Below, piece by piece: positions 1-5,639 of a stretch of 5,652 bases of DNA; position 1 is the stretch's first letter; every line of letters starts with the position of its first letter. Source of the stretch: DATAYF01 sp036272735 (lineage in GTDB: Bacteria; Chloroflexota; Ktedonobacteria; Ktedonobacterales; Ktedonobacteraceae); contig DATAYF010000028.1 of the NCBI GenBank assembly GCA_036272735.1, forward strand, positions 1 to 5,652. The letters are read 5' to 3'. The notes under the pieces are model-generated. The model was not told the DNA's origin and did not search any database. It worked only from the letters and a program-made list of their open reading frames with translations. The position numbers and the translations under genes were made by a program.

Positions 1-1829
1 GGCTTTGTGGCTTTGTTTTCCTCTGGTAGTGGCAAGGTAAACCAGAAGGTTGCACCAGCATCAGGCGCGCTCTCTAATCCCACTTCAACGTGATGGCGTT
101 GAATGAATTCTTTACAGGTGTACAGACCCAATCCTAAGCTCCAATCGAGTTCATACACCGGGGCTCGTGGGCGCGTAAAACGATGCCATATCTCCTGTTG
201 TTCATCCGGGGAAATAGCGGGACCATCATCATGCACAGCAACGTAGGCCATTTTCTGTCGCCTTTCAACGCGTACCGTCACTGGACGATCCAGTGAGGTG
301 TACATCAGCGCGTTGAGGAGATAGATGGTGATGACCTGTTGAATGCGCTGCATATCGGCAACAACCATCAGCGTTTTCAATTGCGGGTCAGTATCGATCT
401 GGATGGTATATTCTGATGCTTGTGTTTGTTGTCGAGCGACGACCTGATGGACCATTTTGACCAGGTCAAAGCGTTTCATATGTAAAGTCAACGTGTTTCT
501 ATGAATTTGTACATCAGCGATGAGCATGTTAAGAAGTATGTCTATGGTATACGCTCCTTGAGAGGCATGCTCTAGTGATTGTTGAATGTGGGGAAGTTTC
601 TCTGCGAAGGCTTCTGGTTGATTGGCTAGCTGCTGGTTCAACGATTGTAAACGACGCGAGGCTAGTTGGATATTGCCGATAACGACCGTGAGAGGCGTCC
701 TAAGCTCGTGGCTCGCGCTATTCAGGAATTCATCGATCAGGCTATACGCTTCTTGCTGAACAAGCGCCTTAGCACGCTCTTTATCTGTGGTATCACAGGT
801 ATGGATACATTCCATGACCATGACTGTGAGCATGGCGGTCGTTTCGGCTAATGTGATCTCTTCTGCCGTATAGCCCTGTTCATAGCCAGACTTGCCAATG
901 AGAAGATTGCCGACAAATTGCTTTTTACTGATAATCGGGGTAAAGAGCCCCAGATCTGTATCAAGGTCAGGTGTGTCGGTAAATGGTAGCGTGATACGAT
1001 GATGTGGCATGATCACCGTTTCATTGTTGTATAAACGTGCAATGGTGCTTTCATCAAGAAAATCAGCCATCGTATAGCGTCCATTAATCTGCATGCGCCG
1101 TTGTTCTTGTTCCTGGGTGAGACCACTGGTGGCTACATAGTACACACGATTTTCTGGTCCAATTGAGAAGAGAAATACCCAATCGCAGTCCAATACCTGC
1201 CGGATTAAATCAACCAGGTGTTGCTCAATCGTATGGGTTCTCTTTGACAAAAGCAGGTGATTGTCTTCATGGGGCGTGTCGATGATCTTTGGAATGTGCG
1301 CGATGGCCTGAATAAGCGTTGACAACGCTTGATAGGAGCTGTAAATTTGGTGTGCGTGTTGGTGCTGTTTAGTGACATCGTGGAAGAGGCAGATGGTACC
1401 ATACAGGTGTTTGTGCGCGTCGAATAGCGGCGAGACACTACAGAGAATGGACACTTCGCGCCCGGCAGGTGATCGCATAATGAGTGTGCGCTCATGGACT
1501 TGTGGCATTGTTCGCTCGCGCAAGACAAACGCGAGCGGCAGTTGGTCTGGCGCTAATGGCTGGTGGTTTTCATCATACCAGGTGCAGTGCCCGAGCACAC
1601 ACTGATAAGGCTTACCCTTATAAGCAGCAGATGCCGGTACGCCGAACAGTTGCAATGCGGCACGGTTCATGTAAAGGATCTTTCCTGTGGTGTCGCAAAT
1701 CAATACACCATCTGTCAGCGCTTCAAATGCAGCCTCAAACGAAAGAGGAGCAGTGCCTATGTTGTCGTTCTGTATCAGGTCAGCACGGTGTGGCGTCGCT
1801 TTGCGCAATTTCTTTGGGGCGTCGCTCAT
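1..1829 (-). CDS. Soluble PAS-GAF sensor histidine kinase (3' end cut by window edge)
   Basis: This is a cytoplasmic two-component histidine kinase; such proteins autophosphorylate on a histidine and pass the phosphate to a response regulator. I translated the minus strand by hand from ATG at 1829; an in-frame stop at 1842-1844 and an AGAGGA ribosome site 5-6 nt upstream fix the start. About 609 codons are open to the window edge. Domains in order: PAS about residues 30-155 (ending in an HDVT motif near 150-153), GAF about 195-340, HisKA with the H-box SHELRTPL (phospho-acceptor His374), then HATPase_c with the N-box YLLNAL (Asn506), G1 box HDDGPAI (533-539) and G2 box GLGLGLY (566-570 core). 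The last residues seen, FWFTLPLPEENKATK, are the usual end of a HATPase domain, so only a few residues should be missing. There is no membrane segment or signal peptide. In G1 the second glycine is alanine. The signal and partner regulator are unknown; the downstream gene lies outside the window. Confidence 0.93.
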   Translation of the reverse strand, partial: MSDAPKKLRKATPHRADLIQNDNIGTAPLSFEAAFEALTDGVLICDTTGKILYMNRAALQLFGVPASAAYKGKPYQCVLGHCTWYDENHQPLAPDQLPLAFVLRERTMPQVHERTLIMRSPAGREVSILCSVSPLFDAHKHLYGTICLFHDVTKQHQHAHQIYSSYQALSTLIQAIAHIPKIIDTPHEDNHLLLSKRTHTIEQHLVDLIRQVLDCDWVFLFSIGPENRVYYVATSGLTQEQEQRRMQINGRYTMADFLDESTIARLYNNETVIMPHHRITLPFTDTPDLDTDLGLFTPIISKKQFVGNLLIGKSGYEQGYTAEEITLAETTAMLTVMVMECIHTCDTTDKERAKALVQQEAYSLIDEFLNSASHELRTPLTVVIGNIQLASRRLQSLNQQLANQPEAFAEKLPHIQQSLEHASQGAYTIDILLNMLIADVQIHRNTLTLHMKRFDLVKMVHQVVARQQTQASEYTIQIDTDPQLKTLMVVADMQRIQQVITIYLLNALMYTSLDRPVTVRVERRQKMAYVAVHDDGPAISPDEQQEIWHRFTRPRAPVYELDWSLGLGLYTCKEFIQRHHVEVGLESAPDAGATFWFTLPLPEENKATK

Positions 1830-1832
1830 GCG

Positions 1833-1839
1833 TTCCTCT
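1833..1839 (-). promoter_or_regulatory. Shine-Dalgarno site of the histidine kinase
   Basis: Read on the minus strand this is AGAGGAA, five to six bases before ATG at 1829. With the in-frame stop just upstream, it decides the kinase start. Confidence 0.6.
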
Positions 1840-1918
1840 TTTCACACGCTGTAATCTCACCCGTCTTTGATGAGAGAGGTATCGCTAATATAGATGAAAT
1901 GCAATTATATGTATGCGT

Positions 1919-1947
1919 ATTATCCACTTTTTTATAAATGTTTTCAA
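1919..1947 (-). promoter_or_regulatory. Predicted promoter of the histidine kinase
   Basis: On the minus strand TTGAAA (plus 1942-1947) is followed by exactly 17 bases and then GATAAT (plus 1919-1924). Each hexamer matches the sigma-70/sigma-A consensus at five of six positions. Transcription would start near 1912, giving a leader of roughly 80 nt. A perfect TATAAT also lies at plus 1904-1909 but has no matching -35. This is consensus matching only. Confidence 0.5.
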
Positions 1948-1974
1948 GAAGAGCTTGATACATAAATACTAGAG

Positions 1975-1979
1975 AGGAG
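1975..1979 (+). promoter_or_regulatory. Shine-Dalgarno site of the dehydrogenase
   Basis: AGGAG lies five bases before ATG at 1985. It supports that start over the internal ATG four codons later. Confidence 0.65.
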
Positions 1980-1984
1980 CGCGT

Positions 1985-3064
1985 ATGTTAGCTGCGATGT
2001 TTTATGGGCCGCTGGATTTGCGTTTAGAGGAGCGTGCGATTCCCCAGGTTGGTCCAGGCGAGGTGTTACTTCAGGTGGCGGCGGCGACGACCTGTGGTAC
2101 CGACGTCAAAGCATACCGCCGAGGGCATCCCGTGCTCTTTCGCCAGTTTCCGGCTGGTTTTGGGCACGAGGTCGCGGGGGTTGTTGCTGCATGTGGTCGT
2201 GGTGTCACACAGTGTCGTGAAGGGGACGCGGTGGTAGTTGCCAACTCGGCACCGTGTTTGCGCTGCTTTTATTGTCGTCGCGGGCGCTACAATCTCTGCG
2301 AAGACCTGCTCTTTCTCAATGGTGCGTACGCGGAATATCTGCTTGTGCCCGAACGCATCGTGCGGCAAAATGTATATATCCTTCCAGCGCGCACCTCTTT
2401 TGTGGCGGCGGCTTTGACCGAGCCGCTGGCCTGTGCACTGCATGGCGTTGAGGCCAGCCAGGTAGTAACAGGAGATACGGTGGTCGTGGTCGGTTCCGGC
2501 CCGTTAGGATTGTTGTTAACGGCGCTGGCGAAGCTGCGTGGCGCACACGTTGTGCTGACGGGGCGGGGCGAACAGCGCCTTGCGCTTGGGCGTCGCTTTG
2601 GGGCCGAGCGCGTGATCGATGTTGGTACGCTCTCGTTGCCGGAGCAGTGTGAGGTAGTACGGTCCAATACTGAAGGACAACGCGGTGCTGATGTCGTTAT
2701 TGAAGCGGTAGGTACTCCGGCCACCTGGGAGCAGGCCGCGAAGATGGTGCGCCCCGGCGGCCAGGTCACCTTCTTTGGCGGCTGTCCTTCAGGTACGCAG
2801 GTGACGCTAGAGACGCAAGCACTGCACTACAGCGAAATTACCACCAGGGGCGTCTTTCATTTTACTCCAGCTCATTTTGCCCAATCCCTTGATTACATTA
2901 CTGGCGGACATATCGAGATAGAGGACCTGGTGACGGCCCGCGTCCCTCTCTCATCCGCACTAGAAGTTATGCAGCAGTTACTCCAGAAACAAGGGGTAAA
3001 ATACGCGTTGATCCCTCCCACGTTTGCGCACGCGTTGCTTAATCCTTCAGCAGACCCTGCGTAA
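1985..3064 (+). CDS. Zinc-dependent medium-chain alcohol/polyol dehydrogenase
   Basis: This 359-residue protein is a zinc-binding medium-chain dehydrogenase that would oxidise an alcohol or polyol with a nicotinamide cofactor; its length is normal for the family. The GroES-like catalytic domain (about 1-150) has catalytic-zinc candidates Cys37 (TTCGTD), His61 and Glu62 (GFGHE) and Glu146 (TEPLAC), plus the structural-zinc cysteines Cys91, Cys94, Cys97 and Cys105. The Rossmann domain (about 155-300) has the dinucleotide motif VGSGPLG (169-175). At the end of the second beta strand, where NAD-specific enzymes carry aspartate, it has Gly193-Arg194, which suggests NADP(H). The overall pattern resembles sorbitol or threonine dehydrogenases, but the substrate cannot be read from sequence. 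A strong Shine-Dalgarno site fixes the start. It ends with tandem TAA stops at 3062-3067 and overlaps the convergent repressor gene by 26 bp, which makes that regulator a candidate controller. Confidence 0.93.
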   Translation: MLAAMFYGPLDLRLEERAIPQVGPGEVLLQVAAATTCGTDVKAYRRGHPVLFRQFPAGFGHEVAGVVAACGRGVTQCREGDAVVVANSAPCLRCFYCRRGRYNLCEDLLFLNGAYAEYLLVPERIVRQNVYILPARTSFVAAALTEPLACALHGVEASQVVTGDTVVVVGSGPLGLLLTALAKLRGAHVVLTGRGEQRLALGRRFGAERVIDVGTLSLPEQCEVVRSNTEGQRGADVVIEAVGTPATWEQAAKMVRPGGQVTFFGGCPSGTQVTLETQALHYSEITTRGVFHFTPAHFAQSLDYITGGHIEIEDLVTARVPLSSALEVMQQLLQKQGVKYALIPPTFAHALLNPSADPA

Positions 3065-3620
3065 TAAGCTGTGTATAAATAGTGATAACCTCTTGTACAG
3101 TAAGTCTGCCGCCTACTTTAAACCAGGTGGCAACTTCTGTGCACATGGTAATCACCGCGTAGGAGGTCACTTTGACATCGCTCGTCTTAAAAACGCCACG
3201 TTCCATGCCATCCCTGAGTAGCGTCTGGAAACTTGCCTCGTAGGCACCACGCAGCGCGAGAATATAGGTGCGCTGCTCACCTTCAAGCGCGCGAATTTCG
3301 GTGTCGATGATGAAGAACTCGTTTTTGTAGTTGGTATGCAGTCGGATATGGTTGGTAATCGCTTCACGCAGGCGCTGAACTGGATCGTCGTACTCGTGTA
3401 AAATGTGCTCCAAGCCCTGGTTAAGTCGTTGCATATAGGTTTCCATAATCTCTACCAGCAACGACTGCTTATTGGGATAGTGGTGATAGATGCTTGCCGC
3501 CTGTATGCCTGCTATGCGAGCGATATCGCGTAGGGGGGCAGCATGATACCCATACTCGGCGAAGAGTTGGACTGCCGCAGCGAGAATATGCTCACGCATC
3601 GGACGATCAGCAGGTCGCAT
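3039..3620 (-). CDS. TetR/AcrR-family transcriptional repressor
   Basis: This is a one-component DNA-binding regulator of 193 residues, a normal TetR length. The N-terminal HTH domain spans about residues 9-55, with ILAAAVQLFAEYGY, then DIARIAGIQAASIYHHYPNK as the turn and recognition helix. The all-helical C-terminal part includes LHTNYKNEFFIIDTEIRALE and ends with WFKVGGRLTVQEV. That pattern resembles regulators of the KstR2/FadR/PaaR kind, many of which sense CoA esters; this is recollection and no ligand is assigned. I chose ATG at 3620 because GGGAGGTGG lies six bases upstream. A longer frame from ATG at 3656 adds 12 residues but has no ribosome site and overlaps the predicted -10 box. 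The gene converges on the dehydrogenase and shares 26 bp with its 3' end. Self-regulation is likely for the family, but no clear operator is seen. Confidence 0.92.
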   Translation of the reverse strand: MRPADRPMREHILAAAVQLFAEYGYHAAPLRDIARIAGIQAASIYHHYPNKQSLLVEIMETYMQRLNQGLEHILHEYDDPVQRLREAITNHIRLHTNYKNEFFIIDTEIRALEGEQRTYILALRGAYEASFQTLLRDGMERGVFKTSDVKVTSYAVITMCTEVATWFKVGGRLTVQEVITIYTQLITQGLLKD

Positions 3621-3626
3621 AGTCTC

Positions 3627-3633
3627 CACCTCC
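3627..3633 (-). promoter_or_regulatory. Strong Shine-Dalgarno site deciding the TetR start
   Basis: On the minus strand this is GGAGGTG within GGGAGGTGG, six bases before ATG at 3620. The alternative ATG at 3656 has nothing comparable. Confidence 0.75.
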
Positions 3634-3654
3634 CTTTTCTTTAGCGTTGCCGCC

Positions 3655-3663
3655 ATTGTAACA
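3655..3663 (-). promoter_or_regulatory. Predicted extended -10 promoter of the TetR gene
   Basis: The minus strand reads TGTTACAAT, an extended -10 (TGn plus TACAAT, five of six to consensus). Transcription would start near 3648, giving a leader of about 27 nt before ATG at 3620. A perfect TTGACA lies at plus 3695-3700 on the same strand but 34 bases away, too far to be its -35. Two direct copies of GCGTTGC (plus 3644-3650 and 3669-3675) flank the -10 and could be regulator half-sites, though this is weak. Confidence 0.45.
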
Positions 3664-3733
3664 GAAATGCGTTGCTGAGAAAAGCAGCCAGTCGTGTCAA
3701 ACGGTCCCCCGCCAGGGAAGCCGATATGTTACC

Positions 3734-3788
3734 GAACGCCGCCGCTGAAAGCCCCTGTGCTTGAGCCATGGGGATGAAAGCGGCGTTC
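3734..3788. repeat. Nested inverted repeat, candidate left-end hairpin
   Basis: The outer arms GAACGCCGC (3734-3742) and GCGGCGTTC (3780-3788) are perfect complements. Inside, CCCC (3752-3755) pairs with GGGG (3770-3773), and TG/CA and GC/GC can close a small TTGA loop. TGAAAGC also occurs twice as a direct repeat (3746-3752 and 3775-3781). IS200/IS605 elements carry subterminal hairpins recognised by their transposase, so this is a reasonable left-end structure. It has no T-tract, so it is a poor intrinsic terminator. Confidence 0.55.
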
Positions 3789-3827
3789 CTTGTGGGAGTG
3801 GGGAAAATGGGAAACTCTCCCCCTCCA

Positions 3828-3841
3828 GGGATGGTCATCCC
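3828..3841. repeat. Short palindrome over the tnpB -35 region
   Basis: GGGATG, two bases, then CATCCC form a 14-bp palindrome that overlaps the proposed -35 hexamer of tnpB. It could be an operator, or by chance part of the structured left end. No regulator is identified. Confidence 0.35.
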
Positions 3842-3860
3842 GCTCGACCAATGGTAGAAT
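3832..3860 (+). promoter_or_regulatory. Predicted promoter of tnpB
   Basis: TGGTCA (3832-3837, four of six to TTGACA) is followed by 17 bases and TAGAAT (3855-3860, five of six), preceded by TGG to make an extended -10. Transcription would start about 3867, only a few bases before ATG at 3870. This fits the lack of a Shine-Dalgarno site and suggests a leaderless mRNA. Confidence 0.5.
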
Positions 3861-3869
3861 ATTTGTACG

Positions 3870-5639
3870 ATGAAAAAGACACCTCAACGACAACAGCAGA
3901 AAGAGAAGAAGACGCGTCCGAAAGCCACCGCGACGTTTCAGGTCGAGCTGCCCATCGAGGTGGACGAGCCCCAGGCCCGCCTGCTTTCCGCCCACTTCGA
4001 GGCTGCGCGTCACCTCTACAACGCCATCCTTTCAGAAGGACAGAGGCGTCTGCGCCGCATGCGTGCGGACCCCGACTGGCAGGCAGCTCGTGCCATCCCC
4101 TCCTCTCACAAAGAGGCGCGAGGTCAGGCGTATCGCGCGCTGCGGGAAAAGCATCGGTTCAGCGACTATGCGTTGCAGGCGGCAGCGAAAGCGCTGCGGG
4201 TGGGCCACCTGGCTGAGCAGGTGGAAGCGGTGATCGCCCAGGTCCTGGCCACCCGGGCCTATCGCGCCCTCAACCAGGTCGCCCTCGGGCAGGCCAGGCG
4301 GGTCCGTTTTCGGAGCTGTGGGCGCGGTCTGGGCTCCGTCGAAAACAAGTGCAACGATACCGGGCTGCGCTTCGTTTTCATCGATCTCCCCATCCAAGCG
4401 CCTTCGCCCCCTGCCCTCCCCCCGGCGATCCCTGCAGGCCGGGGGACCGCAAAGCGCGCCCGGCGAGCACACAACCGCCAGTTGCAGGAAGAGCGGAAGC
4501 GGGGCGGACATCGTTGTGGAGGGGTCGTCTTCTGGCAGGAACTCCAGCTTCGGGTCCGCATCGACTGGAACGATCCTGTCGTCGCCCATGCGGCTTGCTG
4601 CCGGGTCAAATACGTGCGTCTGCTCCAGAAGAAGGTGAGCAGTCCCTATGCCAGCGGGGCAGATGGCGATAGTCTTTGCTACTGGGTGCAACTGGTCGTC
4701 GAGGGAGTTCCGCTCCACAAACCCAGGCATCAGGGAGGGAAGGGCCGGGTAGGCGCCGACCTGGGTCCCTCGACCTATGCGGTTCTGGCCCAGGAGGGTG
4801 AGGCTCGCCTGGACGAATTTTGCGCGGATCTCGCGCCGAAAGCGGAGCATGGCAAAGCCATCCGCCGGCTGCAGAGGAAACTGGATCGACAGCGCCGGGC
4901 AGCGAACCCATACAACTATGATGAGCAGGGGCGGGTGAAGAAGGGAAGCAAGAAGAAGCCGCGATGCTGGAAAAACAGCCGGGGCTATGAGCGCACCCGG
5001 CGCACATACGCCACCGCCTGCCGCAAGCGCGCCGCCCATCGCAAGAGTCTGCATGGCAAACTGGCCCATGAGATAGCCGCGATGGGGGACACGATCATCC
5101 TCGAAAAGATCTCCTATCGAGCATGGCAGAAGCAGTTCGGACGAAGTGTGAGCGAACGAGCTCCAGGGATGTTTGTAGCTCATCTGAGACGCACCGTTGC
5201 AAGTACGGGCGGCACCCTGATCGAAGTTCCCACACGTCCCACGCGTCTGAGCCAGTTTTGCCATGGCTGCGGGGTATTCGTGAAGAAGCCGCTGTCGCAG
5301 CGCTTTCACGCGTGCTCCTGCGGGATGGGTCCCATTCAGCGGGATCTGTATTCGGCCTTTTTGGCCGCGTATCTCGATGTGGCTGATCCAGATCATCCTC
5401 ATCCGCCCTCATGTGGCCAGTACGTCATTGCCTGGCAAGGTGGGGAAGCCCGTCTGATTGCCGCACATGAGCAGGTTCTTCAACGAGCGAAAGAGGGGCA
5501 GGCTCTGCCCCGAAGCCTGGGTGTTCCTCGGGCCGGAGCTCGTCGGCACGAAAGTCAAAACGATCCTTCTCTAGAGCCAGTGATGGTGCCACCGCTTCGG
5601 TGGAGGCGCAATCGCCTGGAAGCGGGGAGTGTGTCGTGA
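3870..5639 (+). CDS. tnpB: TnpB-like RNA-guided nuclease / IS605 OrfB family protein
   Basis: This 589-residue protein belongs to the TnpB family; studied members are RNA-guided DNA nucleases related to Cas12. The N-terminal part (about 20-160) contains the TnpB-like motifs ARHLYNAILSEGQRRLRRMR, FSDYALQA and LATRAYRALNQ. The RuvC triad is complete: Asp297 in GADLGPSTYAVL, Glu412 in IILEKISYRAW, and Asp492 in QRDLYSAFLA. The zinc ribbon has Cys464/Cys467 (CHGCG) and Cys482/Cys484 (CSCG). Activity is therefore plausible. It is longer than the roughly 400-residue ISDra2 TnpB because of a proline-rich then basic linker (about 174-215) and a tail of about 95 residues after RuvC-III. An in-frame stop at 3855-3857 leaves ATG 3870 as the only ATG start upstream of the conserved part, with no Shine-Dalgarno site. 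The coding 3' end overlaps strong stem-loops that look like guide-RNA scaffold. It could alternatively be inactive; biochemical function is inferred from the family. Confidence 0.93.
   Translation: MKKTPQRQQQKEKKTRPKATATFQVELPIEVDEPQARLLSAHFEAARHLYNAILSEGQRRLRRMRADPDWQAARAIPSSHKEARGQAYRALREKHRFSDYALQAAAKALRVGHLAEQVEAVIAQVLATRAYRALNQVALGQARRVRFRSCGRGLGSVENKCNDTGLRFVFIDLPIQAPSPPALPPAIPAGRGTAKRARRAHNRQLQEERKRGGHRCGGVVFWQELQLRVRIDWNDPVVAHAACCRVKYVRLLQKKVSSPYASGADGDSLCYWVQLVVEGVPLHKPRHQGGKGRVGADLGPSTYAVLAQEGEARLDEFCADLAPKAEHGKAIRRLQRKLDRQRRAANPYNYDEQGRVKKGSKKKPRCWKNSRGYERTRRTYATACRKRAAHRKSLHGKLAHEIAAMGDTIILEKISYRAWQKQFGRSVSERAPGMFVAHLRRTVASTGGTLIEVPTRPTRLSQFCHGCGVFVKKPLSQRFHACSCGMGPIQRDLYSAFLAAYLDVADPDHPHPPSCGQYVIAWQGGEARLIAAHEQVLQRAKEGQALPRSLGVPRAGARRHESQNDPSLEPVMVPPLRWRRNRLEAGSVS
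5495..5511 (+). repeat. Perfect 7-bp stem-loop in the tnpB 3' end
   Basis: GGGGCAG and CTGCCCC are separated by GCT. The stem lies in the C-terminal tail of the protein, after the RuvC-III motif, and is a candidate scaffold stem of the guide RNA. Confidence 0.7.
5589..5617 (+). repeat. Two abutting perfect stem-loops near the tnpB stop
   Basis: CCACCG-CTT-CGGTGG (5589-5603) is followed without a gap by AGGCG-CAAT-CGCCT (5604-5617). Two perfect, coaxially stackable hairpins back to back suggest selection for RNA structure as well as protein. Confidence 0.7.

Larger units (their letters stand above)
1830..1984. other. AT-rich divergent intergenic region
   Basis: This 155-bp spacer separates the kinase (leftward) from the dehydrogenase (rightward) and is clearly AT-richer than either gene. 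It contains the ribosome sites of both genes and a good minus-strand promoter. Short forward reading frames cross it, but they are continuations of antisense frames over the kinase. For the rightward dehydrogenase the best -10-like string is TATAAA at 1933-1938, with no convincing -35. I see no clear palindromic operator. Confidence 0.6.

Noticed and set aside
1372..1937. Plus-strand open frames of 77, 128 and 124 codons
   Set aside because: They lie antisense to the PAS-coding part of the kinase and run into the intergenic spacer. They look like nothing known, and the kinase frame explains the sequence.
1933..1938. TATAAA as the dehydrogenase -10 box
   Set aside because: No acceptable -35 lies 16-18 bases upstream and there is no extended -10, so I do not annotate it as a promoter.
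2287..2769. A 160-codon minus-strand frame opposite the dehydrogenase
   Set aside because: Its composition is low-complexity and it has no ribosome site. The dehydrogenase on the other strand is certain.
3734..3788. Intrinsic terminator upstream of tnpB
   Set aside because: The foldback is strong but lacks a T-tract on either side, and the gene to its left points away from it.
4032..5402. A 456-codon minus-strand open frame opposite tnpB
   Set aside because: It is a shadow frame in GC-rich DNA. It shows no recognisable domain, while the plus strand has a complete set of TnpB motifs.
3870..5639. Nuclease-dead TnpB derivative (TldR-type repressor)
   Set aside because: All three RuvC acidic residues (Asp297, Glu412, Asp492) and the zinc-ribbon cysteines are present, so there is no sign of loss of catalysis.
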